The notes under the pieces are model-generated. The model did not search any database, was not told where the DNA came from, and saw only the letters and a program-made list of their open reading frames with translations. Below, in pieces: positions 1 through 8,557 of a DNA stretch of 35,228 bases. Location of the stretch: NCBI GenBank assembly GCA_937902985.1, contig CALFNG010000501.1, positions 1-35,228 of the forward strand. The letters run 5' to 3'. Source of the DNA: an uncultured Myxococcales bacterium. Its GTDB lineage: Bacteria > Myxococcota_A > Polyangia > Polyangiales > Polyangiaceae. The number at the start of each line of letters is the position of its first letter. Position 1 is the stretch's first letter. The position numbers and the translations under genes were made by a program.

Positions 1-89
1 GGAGTCCGCGAGGCGGGTGACGTGCCGGCAACGCCGCGGTCGCCTCGCCCGAGGCCATCGCCGAGCACGTCACCCGCCTCGCGGACTCC
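1..89. repeat. 24-bp perfect inverted repeat at window edge
   Basis: Bases 1-24 are the exact reverse complement of bases 66-89, separated by 41 bases. The right arm reads naturally as codons of the TPR gene that follows, whereas the left arm puts a TGA (18-20) into that frame. A fold-back copy exactly at a sequence end is typical of a chimeric read or contig-end artefact; a real hairpin is possible but less likely. Confidence 0.85.
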
Positions 90-827
90 AAGCAGCTCGC
101 CGGGTGCGTGACCGCCGGCGCCGACGAGGCGCCCCGGATGCCGCCGGGAACGCCGCTCGCCGACGTCTTGCGTGCGGCGCTGGGCTGCGCCAAGGACCTG
201 CCCGCCAGCGCTCCCGAGCGGGCGCGGCTCGCCGACCTGGCCCGCATGGGCGAACGCGTCGTCTCCGATCCGGCGCAGCCGATCCTCGCCGACGATCGCT
301 CCGACCTCTACGACTACGTGGTCGACGCACTGAGCGATCTCGGTCGCGACAGCGACGCGAAGCGGCTCGCGGGCGCGTGGGTCGCGTTCCTCGAAGAGAG
401 CGCCGCCCGCGCCGCGTCGCCGGCCGCGCGGACCGTGTTCGATGCCCATCGCTTGCTCGCGTACGAGGCCGTCGGCGAGCCCGCGCGGGCCCTCCCGATG
501 CTCGAGCAGAGCGCCCGAGACGTCCCGGGCGACTACAATCCGCCGGCGCGCCTCGGCCGCGCGCTGTTCGATCTCAAGCGGTACGACGACGCGATCACCG
601 CGCTCGAGCGCGCGCTCGCCCTGGCCTATGGGCCGCGAAAGCTGCGGCTCTGGTCGCTCGAGGCCGACGTGTACCTGGCTAAGCCCGACCCTGCCGGGGC
701 GCGTCACGCGCTCGAGAGCGCCCTCGCCTTCGCCAAGACGATCACCTTGACCGGCGCGTACCCGTCGCTGGCCGCGTCGATCGCCCGGCGGCTGGCGTCT
801 ATGGACGCCGCGCGGCCAAATCGGTAG
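21..827 (+). CDS. TPR-containing protein, 5' end missing
   Basis: The C-terminal part of a longer protein, open in frame from base 21 with no convincing start; GTG at 108 is the first usable codon. The sequence is Ala/Arg/Leu-rich and helical. A TPR-like block (GRALFDLKRYDDAITALERA, near 556-615) is followed by a second helical pair ending in LESALAFAK. From memory it resembles the C-terminal half of myxobacterial thioredoxin-fold plus TPR proteins, but the thioredoxin part is not in the window, so that is inference. The upstream TGA at 18-20 lies inside the suspect inverted repeat and is probably not real. rpiA starts 12 bases downstream, so the two are likely co-transcribed. The substrate or partner cannot be read from the sequence. 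Confidence 0.7.
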   Translation, partial: RAGNAAVASPEAIAEHVTRLADSKQLAGCVTAGADEAPRMPPGTPLADVLRAALGCAKDLPASAPERARLADLARMGERVVSDPAQPILADDRSDLYDYVVDALSDLGRDSDAKRLAGAWVAFLEESAARAASPAARTVFDAHRLLAYEAVGEPARALPMLEQSARDVPGDYNPPARLGRALFDLKRYDDAITALERALALAYGPRKLRLWSLEADVYLAKPDPAGARHALESALAFAKTITLTGAYPSLAASIARRLASMDAARPNR

Positions 828-839
828 AAGCTCGCGCAA

Positions 840-1529
840 ATGGAAGATCCCAAGCGGGCCGCCGCCATCGCTGCGCTGAACGAGATCCCGAACCGAGGGC
901 ACGGCGCCGTGCTGATCGTCGGACTCGGCACCGGGTCCACGTCGCGCCTCTTCGTCGAAGAGCTCGGCGCGCGCGTCCGGGCGGGGTGGAACCTCTTCGG
1001 CGTGCCCACGTCGGAGTCGACACGAGCGCTCGCCTCGGCGGTCGGCATCGCCCTCCTCGACGACGAGGGGCCCTGGGACATCGACGTGAACGTCGACGGC
1101 GCCGACGAGGTGAGCGCGAAGCTCGACCTCATCAAGGGGGGCGGCGCCGCCCACACGCGCGAGAAGGTCGTGAACTACGCCTCGCGCCGCAACGTCATCA
1201 TCGTCGACGCGACCAAGATGTCGACGAAACTCGGCGAGCGCTGGCCCGTGCCCGTCGAGGTGCTCCCCTTCGCGAACGGGACCACGCGCGCGCACCTCGA
1301 GCGCCTCGGCGTCCCCGTTCTTCGGGTGCGCGACGGCCACCCCGTGAAGACGGACGCGGGCAACCTGATCTTCGACCTGAAGGCGGGGCCGATCGCCGAT
1401 CCCGGCGCCCTCGATCGCGCCCTCCGGGGCATCCCGGGGGTCGTCGAGACGGGCCTCTTCGTCGGCCGCGCCGACGTGGTGCTCGTGGCCGGCGGCGCCG
1501 GCGTCGAGCGCCTCGTACCCCGTGCGTAG
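840..1529 (+). CDS. rpiA: Ribose-5-phosphate isomerase A
   Basis: Interconverts ribose 5-phosphate and ribulose 5-phosphate in the non-oxidative pentose phosphate pathway; cytosolic. The 229-residue length matches RpiA. Family motifs are in place: GLGTGST phosphate loop at residues 28-34, DGADE at 86-90 with the catalytic acid, and KGGGAAHTREK at 99-109 with the substrate-binding Lys. The ATG at 840 puts the N-terminal helix at the expected distance from the phosphate loop. It follows the TPR gene by 12 bases and ends about 100 bases before a helicase gene. No regulatory site is evident. The identification is firm; nothing looks truncated. Confidence 0.96.
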   Translation: MEDPKRAAAIAALNEIPNRGHGAVLIVGLGTGSTSRLFVEELGARVRAGWNLFGVPTSESTRALASAVGIALLDDEGPWDIDVNVDGADEVSAKLDLIKGGGAAHTREKVVNYASRRNVIIVDATKMSTKLGERWPVPVEVLPFANGTTRAHLERLGVPVLRVRDGHPVKTDAGNLIFDLKAGPIADPGALDRALRGIPGVVETGLFVGRADVVLVAGGAGVERLVPRA

Positions 1530-1632
1530 CGGCCCCCCGCCACCCGCCGGAGGGCATCAATTATCACGAGTCCGCGCCCGCATGGGTAGCTTCCTTCTTG
1601 GGTCCGACCGGGGGCCTAATGCGAGAACGGGC

Positions 1633-3216
1633 ATGACGACTCCGTCACGGTCTCTCCCCCGCTGGCTGCAACCGCGCTCGCGCGCTGAGCGGCAGCGACC
1701 GGCGTCGCTCATCGACGTCGACCTCGATCCGGCCCAGCGCGGCGCCGTCGAGCTCCCCGCCGAGCGGGCGCTGCTCGTTCTGGGCGAGGCCGGTCACGGC
1801 AAGACGACCGTCGCGCTCCACCGGCTCGCTCATGTCTGGCGCGGTCTCGCGGACCGCGACGGAGAGGCGCCCGTGCGGGCCGCGGTCATCGTGCCCTCGG
1901 AGGGCCTTGCGCGCTTGCTCCAGCCGCTCGTTCGCAGGCTGGGCGTCGACGTCGAGGCGATCACGTACGACCGCTGGGCCGCCGCGCAAGCCCGGCGCGC
2001 GCTGCGAGACGTGCCGCGCCGTGAGAGCGAGACCGCGCTCCCGCTGGTCGCGCGCTTCAAGAGGGATCCCGCGGTTCGCGTCGCTCTCGCCGAGCTCGCG
2101 CCGCGGGCGCCGGCGCGGATCGACGACGATCCCGACGCGCCGCCAGCCCGCTCGCGCGCGCTGGTGCGACGCGCCGATCTGCAGCAGCTCTTCGGCGATC
2201 GCTCGCTGGTTGAAGCCATCGCCCGGGCCTCGGGGTCGGTCACGTCGCGCATGATCGACGAGGTCATCGACCACACCCGCGTGCAGTTCTCGCGCGCGGC
2301 AGAAGACGAGTGGGACCACGTCACCGACCGAGCGCGCCTCGTGGCGGTCGATCGGCGCGCGATGGACGACGGGACGGCCGCGGCGGACGCCGGCTCCATC
2401 GACGTCGAAGACTACGCCATCCTCTTCGAGCTCGATCGGATGCGCGCCGACCGGCGAGGCGTGCCCGCGAGGGCGCCGCGCCTCTACGACGTCCTCGTGC
2501 TCGACGAAGCTCAGGAGATGGCACCCCTCGAGCTCGCGCTCGTGGGTCGAAGCCTCGCGCCCGGCGGAACGCTCGTCGTCGCCGGCGACGTGCACCAGCA
2601 GACCGACCCGACCACCGCGTTCCTCGACTGGGAGGCCACGATGCGCGAGCTCGGATGCGCCGAGTACGCGGCCGTCGAGCTGGAGATCGGGTACCGCTGC
2701 CCGCCCGCGATCGCGTCGATCGCGCGCCGGATCCTCGCGGGGGGCGGGTCCGGGTTCGCGGCCGGAGGCGAGCCCGCGGCCGAGTTCGCGCCCGTCGCTG
2801 TCGCGTTCGACAGCGAGCGTGACCTCGCGGCTCGTCTGGGCCACGACATCGCCGCGTTGCAGCGGCGCGATCCGCGGGCCTCGGTTGCCGTCATCTGCCG
2901 GTCTCCCCTGACGGCGCGCCGCATGGCCGAGGCGCTTCGCGCGAAGGTCCCCGCTCGTCTCGTGTTCGACGGTCGATTCCTCGCGCGAGGCCCGGCGCAG
3001 GTCACCATCGTCGACGAGGTCAAAGGGCTCGAGTTCGACTTCGTGCTCGTTCCAGACGCGACGGCGGTCGAGTACCCCGATACGCCAGCCGCCCGCCGCG
3101 CCCTCTACGTCGCGGCGACGCGCGCACGGCACCAGCTCCTCTTCGCCGCGGCGAGTCGCCCGACCCCGCTGCTCGCCGGGCTGACCTTTCTTGATCCACC
3201 GCGGGGCGGTGTGTGA
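1633..3216 (+). CDS. UvrD/Rep-like superfamily 1 helicase, compact
   Basis: Predicted ATP-dependent DNA helicase or translocase of superfamily 1A. Motifs in order: Q-like motif (LDPAQRGAV, about residue 31), Walker A GEAGHGKT (51-58), Walker B VLDEAQEM, motif III VVAGDVHQQTDP, motif IV IGYRCPP, motif V VKGLEFDFVLVPDA and motif VI LYVAATRARHQ. At 527 residues it is shorter than UvrD or Rep (about 670-720), so the 1B/2B insertions must be reduced, as in HelD-like or stand-alone UvrD-like ATPases. ATG at 1633 is chosen because longer in-frame starts (1582, 1522) approach or overlap the end of rpiA. The substrate is unknown; transcription-linked (HelD-like) or repair roles are both possible. Confidence 0.85.
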   Translation: MTTPSRSLPRWLQPRSRAERQRPASLIDVDLDPAQRGAVELPAERALLVLGEAGHGKTTVALHRLAHVWRGLADRDGEAPVRAAVIVPSEGLARLLQPLVRRLGVDVEAITYDRWAAAQARRALRDVPRRESETALPLVARFKRDPAVRVALAELAPRAPARIDDDPDAPPARSRALVRRADLQQLFGDRSLVEAIARASGSVTSRMIDEVIDHTRVQFSRAAEDEWDHVTDRARLVAVDRRAMDDGTAAADAGSIDVEDYAILFELDRMRADRRGVPARAPRLYDVLVLDEAQEMAPLELALVGRSLAPGGTLVVAGDVHQQTDPTTAFLDWEATMRELGCAEYAAVELEIGYRCPPAIASIARRILAGGGSGFAAGGEPAAEFAPVAVAFDSERDLAARLGHDIAALQRRDPRASVAVICRSPLTARRMAEALRAKVPARLVFDGRFLARGPAQVTIVDEVKGLEFDFVLVPDATAVEYPDTPAARRALYVAATRARHQLLFAAASRPTPLLAGLTFLDPPRGGV

Positions 3217-3232
3217 TGTGCTTCCGAGTCGC

Positions 3233-4765
3233 ATGCAAGGCAACCGCGCGAAGTGGTCACGCCGCAACTACCAAGCAGGCCTCGCCTTCACGTGCCTGGG
3301 GCTCGCGGGTTGCACGGCGCTCCTCGGCGACTTTTCGAGCAGCCCCGAGGGCCCGGCCGATGGCGCCGCGCTCGATGGCCGGATCGAACCACCCGACGTC
3401 GAGGCCCCCGACGGGACCGACGCGTCGGACGCGACGACGCCGGGGCACACCGACGCCGCATCGTCGTCCGACGCGCCCTTCGAATCCGGCCGCGGCGAGG
3501 GCGGCGCCGACGCAGCGGTCGGTCGGCTGACCTGCAAGACCTGGCTCTACGCGCAACCCGTGGTGCTCGAGGTGCTGTCGACCGGCAACCGCAGCGTCGG
3601 CGATCCGCTCCTGGTCTTTCCGCTGCCCTCGGGTCGGGTGCGCGTCATCGCGGGAAAGAGCGGAGGTGTCCCGTTCTCGGTCTACACGGTCGACACTTCT
3701 CAGGCGGCCGCGCAGGTCACCCGGCTCGACGCGCCTTCCGTGCCGAACGGGGCTTATGCGAACGGGCACCGCAGCGGAAGCTCGATCCAGCCGTATACGG
3801 CGGTCGCCTTCGTCTCCAAGCCGCTGATGGTCACGGGCAGCTTCTATGCGTACGTCCTGCCGGATACGATGCCGGCCAATGGTCCCTTGCCCGCCACCTT
3901 CGCGGTGTACGGCGAGACGATCCAGCTCCCGGCCGTGAACGAGCTCCGGGTGTTGCCGTTCAGCACGACGGACCTCTTCACGGCGGTCGCTTATCCGACG
4001 CAGACCACGCCCACGAACTACGTCCTCGGCGTCGGACGGGCCACCACGGCGGCACCCGCGACGCTCACCTCGGCGGCCACGACGCCCAACGCCGACGACC
4101 TGAGGAACCCGGTCATGTTCCACGCGAACAGCAACGTCTACATCTACGATCAGAACGACAACTCGTCTCCCGGCCTCTCGGCGTGGACCGTTCCGGACAC
4201 GGGCACGGTGGTCACGGCGTCGGCGAAGCGCGCGATCTCCGGCGGCCAGCCGGCTTTCCTTCACGACGTCGCCGAAAGCACCATGAGCGCCGCGGCAGAC
4301 GTGGCCTACCAGAGCGGTATCATCGCGGCGGGGGGCGGAGCCATCACGTGCCGAGCAGGGACCGTCGATTACGCCAAGCTCGATTCGTGGGTCTCCACGG
4401 ATCTTCCCGTCGTGAGGACCTTCAGCGACGCGAGCATGGCGCCGATCTTCCCTGCGGGCTCCGGCGCAGACTCGCGCTGGTCTAGCGACAGCATGATGCT
4501 GCTCGGTCCCGGCAGCCACGCGGCCGATGGCGGCGTCGCGCCCGGGCTGAACCTCCTCTGGTTCGATGCGACAGGCGCCATTCGAAGCGAGGAAGACGGG
4601 CCCAACGCGGTGCTCACCGACCGGAGCGACTTCACCGCGGCGACGGCCTCGCCCATCAGCCTCGGCGCAGCAAACGCCCGCTGGGGCGTCGCATGGGTCG
4701 AAACGAAATCCGACGACGCCGGAACCTACGACACGCTCATGTACGACGAACTCGACTGCCAGTAG
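3233..4765 (+). CDS. Secreted lipoprotein with Asp/Ala-rich linker
   Basis: A 510-residue predicted lipoprotein. It has a basic N-terminus, a hydrophobic stretch and a lipobox LAGC with Cys27, followed by a disordered Asp/Ala/Ser/Gly-rich linker to about residue 105 and then a beta-rich body with repeated Val/Thr/Ser strands. The body resembles the propeller-like domains common in myxobacterial surface lipoproteins and recalls the gene at 14723-16390 in layout, not in clear sequence. The start at 3233 places the signal peptide correctly and avoids overlap with the helicase, which ends at 3216. No catalytic motif is seen. Likely envelope-anchored; function unknown. Confidence 0.85.
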   Translation: MQGNRAKWSRRNYQAGLAFTCLGLAGCTALLGDFSSSPEGPADGAALDGRIEPPDVEAPDGTDASDATTPGHTDAASSSDAPFESGRGEGGADAAVGRLTCKTWLYAQPVVLEVLSTGNRSVGDPLLVFPLPSGRVRVIAGKSGGVPFSVYTVDTSQAAAQVTRLDAPSVPNGAYANGHRSGSSIQPYTAVAFVSKPLMVTGSFYAYVLPDTMPANGPLPATFAVYGETIQLPAVNELRVLPFSTTDLFTAVAYPTQTTPTNYVLGVGRATTAAPATLTSAATTPNADDLRNPVMFHANSNVYIYDQNDNSSPGLSAWTVPDTGTVVTASAKRAISGGQPAFLHDVAESTMSAAADVAYQSGIIAAGGGAITCRAGTVDYAKLDSWVSTDLPVVRTFSDASMAPIFPAGSGADSRWSSDSMMLLGPGSHAADGGVAPGLNLLWFDATGAIRSEEDGPNAVLTDRSDFTAATASPISLGAANARWGVAWVETKSDDAGTYDTLMYDELDCQ

Positions 4766-5240
4766 GGCGCGGGCGCACCTGCCGCGCGCGGGGCTGCTCG
4801 GATGAGTCCCTATGTCGGGATACTCCCGGAACGTCGGGGGAGACGAAGGCGGAGGGTTGAGCGAGTGGCGAGGCGGGGGCGAGGCGGCGGCGAGGCGGCG
4901 GCGAGGCGGCGGCGAGGCGGGGGCGAGGCGGGGGCGAGGCGGGGCAATGGGTCACATTCCCGCAAAGTCGCCACGCGCCAGCGGCCGCCGTCGCGACCCC
5001 GCGAGTGCCGAACCCCGGCGGAGACGGGCTCGTTCGTCCCAAGCGCCGAGGCACATGAAATGCTTGGGACCCACTGGGTGTTCGAGCGCGGTTCCCGTCG
5101 AGTCGCGCTGATCTGGACTGGCCAGCGCTAACCAGACAAGCGCTAGCGAGAGCGAACCAGAGCAAGCACCCGATGCGGAACAATCGGGGGGTCCAGGTCG
5201 TGAAGTGCAGTTTGGTAAGGGCGCCCGTTCGGGCCAGGCT
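4766..5240. other. Intergenic stretch without a convincing gene
   Basis: About 475 bases between the lipoprotein and the response regulator. It holds the 11-bp tandem repeat (4869-4945) and otherwise shows no credible coding sequence on either strand. Open frames here are repeat-derived Arg/Gly/Ala translations. The last part carries an AGCGCTAACC / AGCGCTAGCG near-repeat (about 5123-5150) and presumably the promoter of the response regulator, although no clear -35/-10 can be assigned. Confidence 0.6.
4869..4945 (+). repeat. 11-bp tandem repeat, seven units
   Basis: Seven head-to-tail 11-base units of the form CGAGGCGGSGG, where S is G in the outer units and C in units 2-4. The last unit ends in C. 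The 11-bp period is close to one helical turn and is not a multiple of three, so the array is not under reading-frame constraint. The array lies in the intergenic gap upstream of the response regulator gene. Confidence 0.9.
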
Positions 5241-5717
5241 ATGTTCCAGTCGAGGGATCACGGGCAAACGGTGGCCTCTAGAATCAACCGCTCCTACGTG
5301 CGACGTCGAGACGCACGGAAGCCGGTGGTCCTCGTCATCGACGACTGCGCCGAGGCGCGCGACCTCTACTGCGCTTACCTCGAGTTCCACGGCTTCGGCG
5401 CCGAGACCGCAGAAGACGGCCCGTCCGGCATCGCGTCGGCGGTCGCCCTCGGGCCAGACGCCATCGTCCTCGACTTTTCGATGCCCCGGATGGACGGCGC
5501 CGAGGTGCTGCGTCGACTCAAGGCTGACGCGCGAACGCGCTCGATCCCGGTGGTGATGGTCACCGCCGTTCCCGAGCTCGTCGACCGAGAGGCCCGCGGC
5601 GCTTGCGCCGCGTTCCTCGAGAAACCCTGCGAGCCCGATCGCTTGATGGAGACCCTCGACGAGCTCACTCCGAGCGAGTCCCCCCTCGGCCGCGAGAGCG
5701 ACCGCTCGGGAGCGTAG
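5241..5717 (+). CDS. Single-domain response regulator (receiver only)
   Basis: A 158-residue protein made of one CheY-like receiver domain (about residues 28-145) with short tails and no output domain. Receiver landmarks are present: acidic pair D34/D35 (VIDDCAEA), phospho-acceptor D78 (IVLDFSMPRMDG), switch Thr108 (VTAV) and Lys128-Pro129 (LEKPCEP). It probably relays phosphate or acts by protein contact, as in CheY/DivK-type proteins. A GTG at 5205 is an alternative start; 5241 leaves a 27-residue basic N-terminal tail. No kinase is adjacent; the nearest histidine kinases lie about 14 kb away. It converges with the methyltransferase gene, whose stop is 28 bases beyond. Confidence 0.9.
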   Translation: MFQSRDHGQTVASRINRSYVRRRDARKPVVLVIDDCAEARDLYCAYLEFHGFGAETAEDGPSGIASAVALGPDAIVLDFSMPRMDGAEVLRRLKADARTRSIPVVMVTAVPELVDREARGACAAFLEKPCEPDRLMETLDELTPSESPLGRESDRSGA

Positions 5718-5745
5718 CCCGGCGGCAATCGGCCGCGATCGTGCG

Positions 5746-6591
5746 TCACGTCGGTGGGGAGAAGCCGACGCAGACCGGCCCGTGGGCCGCGAGGCGAGCC
5801 GCGGCGATGGTGACGGCCTCGATGTTGTCGTCGACGAGAACGAAGCCGCGACCGTGACGCGCGGCGGCGTCGCCGGTCGTGCCGCTGCCCGCGAAGAAGT
5901 CGAGAATCACGTCGCCCGGGGTCGAGTGTACCTTGATGAGGCGATTCATGATTCCGAGGGGCTTCTGCGTCGGATACCCGGTCTTTTCGTGCCCGCCGGT
6001 GGCGACGATCGTGTGCCACCAGACGTCGGTTGGCGTCTTGCCGCGCTCGGCCTTCTCGGGAGATACGAGCGCCGGGGCCATGTAGGGAATACGATCGATC
6101 TCGTCGTAATTGAAGACGTACCCGTCGGGGTTCATCGTGTACCAGAGAATCGTGTCGTGCTTCGCGGGCCAGCGATCTCTCGGGCGGCCGCCGTAGTCGT
6201 AAGCCCAGATGATCTCGTTCTGGAAGCAGCCTCTGCCGAGCAGGCGGTCGAGCGCCACCTTGATGTGGTGGACCTCGCGGTAGTCGAGGTGAACGAAGAG
6301 CGAGCCGTCGGGAGTCAGGCAGCGAAGCGCCGACTCGACGCGCGGCAAGAGGAACGCTTCGAAGTCGTCGAACTCGTCTCCGAACGACCCGCTCGCGACC
6401 TTGCTGGCGTCGTAGCGGCGTCCGCCGAAGCCGCCGCGATCGCCCGCGCCCTCGGCGGCCGTGACGCGCATCCGGTCGCGCTTCTGGCGGCGGCCCGTGT
6501 TGAACGGCGGGTCGATGTAGATGACGCGCGCGAACGCGTCGGGGAGCGTCGGAAGGACGACGGCGTTGTCGCCCAGGATGATCGTCTTCAT
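5746..6591 (-). CDS. Orphan DNA methyltransferase, beta class (N6-A/N4-C)
   Basis: A site-specific DNA amino-methyltransferase of 281 residues. Catalytic motif IV appears as DPPFNTG at residues 27-33, and the AdoMet-binding motif I as FFAGSGTT at 232-239. This order (IV before I) defines the beta class, which includes CcrM and type III Mod enzymes. A motif-III-like HLDYRE and a QKP motif (TQKPLGIMNRL) before motif I support the call. The central stretch carries the presumed target-recognition region. The start codon overlaps the stop of the upstream YfhO-like gene by ATGA (6588-6591), so translation is probably coupled. No endonuclease gene is nearby, suggesting an orphan, regulatory or decayed system; the recognition site cannot be inferred. 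Confidence 0.9.
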   Translation of the reverse strand: MKTIILGDNAVVLPTLPDAFARVIYIDPPFNTGRRQKRDRMRVTAAEGAGDRGGFGGRRYDASKVASGSFGDEFDDFEAFLLPRVESALRCLTPDGSLFVHLDYREVHHIKVALDRLLGRGCFQNEIIWAYDYGGRPRDRWPAKHDTILWYTMNPDGYVFNYDEIDRIPYMAPALVSPEKAERGKTPTDVWWHTIVATGGHEKTGYPTQKPLGIMNRLIKVHSTPGDVILDFFAGSGTTGDAAARHGRGFVLVDDNIEAVTIAAARLAAHGPVCVGFSPPT

Positions 6592-8546
6592 GCGGTGGCG
6601 CGGCGACGGAGAACGTAGGCGACGGCGATCCCGGAGGCGGTCGCGGTGAACACGGCCAGCGAGAACCACCAGTAGTTGGGCCGGTAGCGGAAGAGGATCG
6701 TCTCGCTTGGCGCGTCGATGACCGTGGCGACCGCGTCGTGATAGGCCACCGCCCGGACGCCGTTGGCGCGCCACCCGCCGTCCCAGTTCTGGTTGAGCAC
6801 CACGAGGTCGCCGGGCGTCGCGCCGTCGACTCGAACCGTCATGGCGTTCGGCGTGAACCGGATCAGGGAGGCCTTGCCCTTCCCGCTCGCCGTGTAGGCC
6901 TCGCCGCGGTACGCCGGGTCGCCCCTGCCCTTGGCCCCCAGGCCCTTGATGATGCCCTTCGCGTCCTTGGCGAAGATGCTGAACGCGGGAGAGATCATGC
7001 AGTCGATCTGGCCGACGTTCGCGATCTCCGACGGCAACGTGCCCTGACCGTATGAGACGCCGTCGTACTCGTATTTGTCCGCGACGTGCGCGTCGGTGTG
7101 AAACTCGGCGGTCTCCGTGGGGATCGTGGGCATGTGCGCGCCGAACATCTCGGCGATCGGCAGGCGCGCGATCGTCGCGACGTCCCACGAGATCCACGTC
7201 GCCGACGCCAGGAGCACGCCCTCGAACAGCGGTCGAACGGGGCGAAGCCGTGCGAGCCCGCGCTCGCACATGGCGACGAACACCACGCCGAGAACGAGCG
7301 TGCCCGGATAGAGCCAGCGCGACGGAACGTGCTGCGACTTGAAGATCGGTGCGAAGTGCAGGAGCGTCCAAGGGGCGTATTCGTGAAACGCCCCGAAGCC
7401 GAGGACCATGAGCAAGAGCCCCACCCACTTGAACGGCAACTCGCGCCTGCCCCGGGCGAAGACGGCACCGACGAGGAGCGCCAGGAACGCGACCCAGCCG
7501 ATGTAGATGCCCCACTCGTGCCAGCCGTAGAAGCCGACCGGCGCCGGCCGCGAGCTGAACCCCTGGTCGCGCGACGTGTACATCGTCACGAAGGCGCCGA
7601 GGTCCATGGTCTCGGGCGAGTCGATGAGGCGCGGGAACCTCATCAAGGCGTCGATGACTGGAAATAACTTGGGCGCCGAGAGCCCCACGCTCGCGACGCC
7701 CGCCGCCGCCAGGACCACCAGGGGCCGAACTGTTCGGTGGACGATGGCCAGCACGCACGCCAGGACCCCGAGCGCGACGACGGTCTCGGGGAGCGGATAA
7801 ATCGCGCCATTATAGACCATCATCGCCAGCGAAGCGCCGCAGAGCACGACGTCACGCCAGCGAGTCTCGACGTGGCGCAGGCGCTCTCGCGCCGCTCGAC
7901 CGACACCCCCCGCTGGCCCCGTTCCGCCCGTCAGCTCGCCGCAGCCGCTCGCGCGGTCGAAGAAGAAGAGCGCCCACGGGGTCCAGGCGTAATAGAGGTG
8001 CCAGGTGTGCCCCGCCGCGATCTGGAGCGCCCAGCGGCCGTCGACGACGAAGACCGCGCAGCAGAACGCGCGGAGGCCGGGGCTCTTGGTGAAGCGTCCG
8101 GCGAGGAGCCACGTGCCAATGCCCGAGATGAGCGCCGTGCCCGCCATCTCGACCTTGAGCGCGAGCGGCAGCGAGGCGAGGAGATAGAGCGGGAGCCAGG
8201 GCGACACGATCGTCGTCCCGCTCTCGATCCCGGCCCACGAGGGGTGCCCTCCGCAGCCGTAGGGATTCCAGAACGGGAACTGCCCGTATTCGCGGACGGA
8301 CTTGAAAACGAGGTACCGGTGGGACTCCATCTGGTCCCAGTCGTGCGAGCCCAGCGAGTGAAGGTCGCGAAACGCCGGAGCCACGACGAACGCGATCGTG
8401 AAGACCATCACCGCGAAGCCCGCGAGCGAGCCGGCGAAACAGCCCGCATCGGCCCACGTCCGGGGCCACCAGCCGCGTGCCAGACGTGACGGACGCGGGA
8501 CGCGCTGCAGATGCAAAGCGCGCCCGGGCTCGGGGCCGGCGTTCAT
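6588..8546 (-). CDS. YfhO-like multi-pass membrane protein
   Basis: A 652-residue integral membrane protein with a first membrane segment at about residues 34-57, many further hydrophobic helices through about residue 440, an exposed domain and a last helix just before the basic C-terminus (LRRRATA). The C-terminal block (NQNWDGGWRANG, then ETILFRYRPNYWW) is the signature of YfhO-family and related GT-C-like proteins, where a beta domain precedes the last helix. The family is linked to sugar transfer onto envelope polymers; substrate and activity here are inference. The start at 8546 is 11 bases after the aldehyde dehydrogenase stop, and the end overlaps the methyltransferase by four bases, so the three genes form one transcription unit. 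Confidence 0.85.
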   Translation of the reverse strand: MNAGPEPGRALHLQRVPRPSRLARGWWPRTWADAGCFAGSLAGFAVMVFTIAFVVAPAFRDLHSLGSHDWDQMESHRYLVFKSVREYGQFPFWNPYGCGGHPSWAGIESGTTIVSPWLPLYLLASLPLALKVEMAGTALISGIGTWLLAGRFTKSPGLRAFCCAVFVVDGRWALQIAAGHTWHLYYAWTPWALFFFDRASGCGELTGGTGPAGGVGRAARERLRHVETRWRDVVLCGASLAMMVYNGAIYPLPETVVALGVLACVLAIVHRTVRPLVVLAAAGVASVGLSAPKLFPVIDALMRFPRLIDSPETMDLGAFVTMYTSRDQGFSSRPAPVGFYGWHEWGIYIGWVAFLALLVGAVFARGRRELPFKWVGLLLMVLGFGAFHEYAPWTLLHFAPIFKSQHVPSRWLYPGTLVLGVVFVAMCERGLARLRPVRPLFEGVLLASATWISWDVATIARLPIAEMFGAHMPTIPTETAEFHTDAHVADKYEYDGVSYGQGTLPSEIANVGQIDCMISPAFSIFAKDAKGIIKGLGAKGRGDPAYRGEAYTASGKGKASLIRFTPNAMTVRVDGATPGDLVVLNQNWDGGWRANGVRAVAYHDAVATVIDAPSETILFRYRPNYWWFSLAVFTATASGIAVAYVLRRRATA

Positions 8547-8557
8547 CCTCGAAACGG

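Noticed and set aside
1645-3267. Long open frame of about 540 codons antisense to the helicase
   Set aside because: Arg/Asp/Glu/Gly-rich text with no motif; it is the mirror of a strongly supported helicase gene, as expected in GC-rich DNA.
4869-4945. CRISPR array
   Set aside because: 11-base units without unique spacers and no cas genes; a simple tandem repeat.
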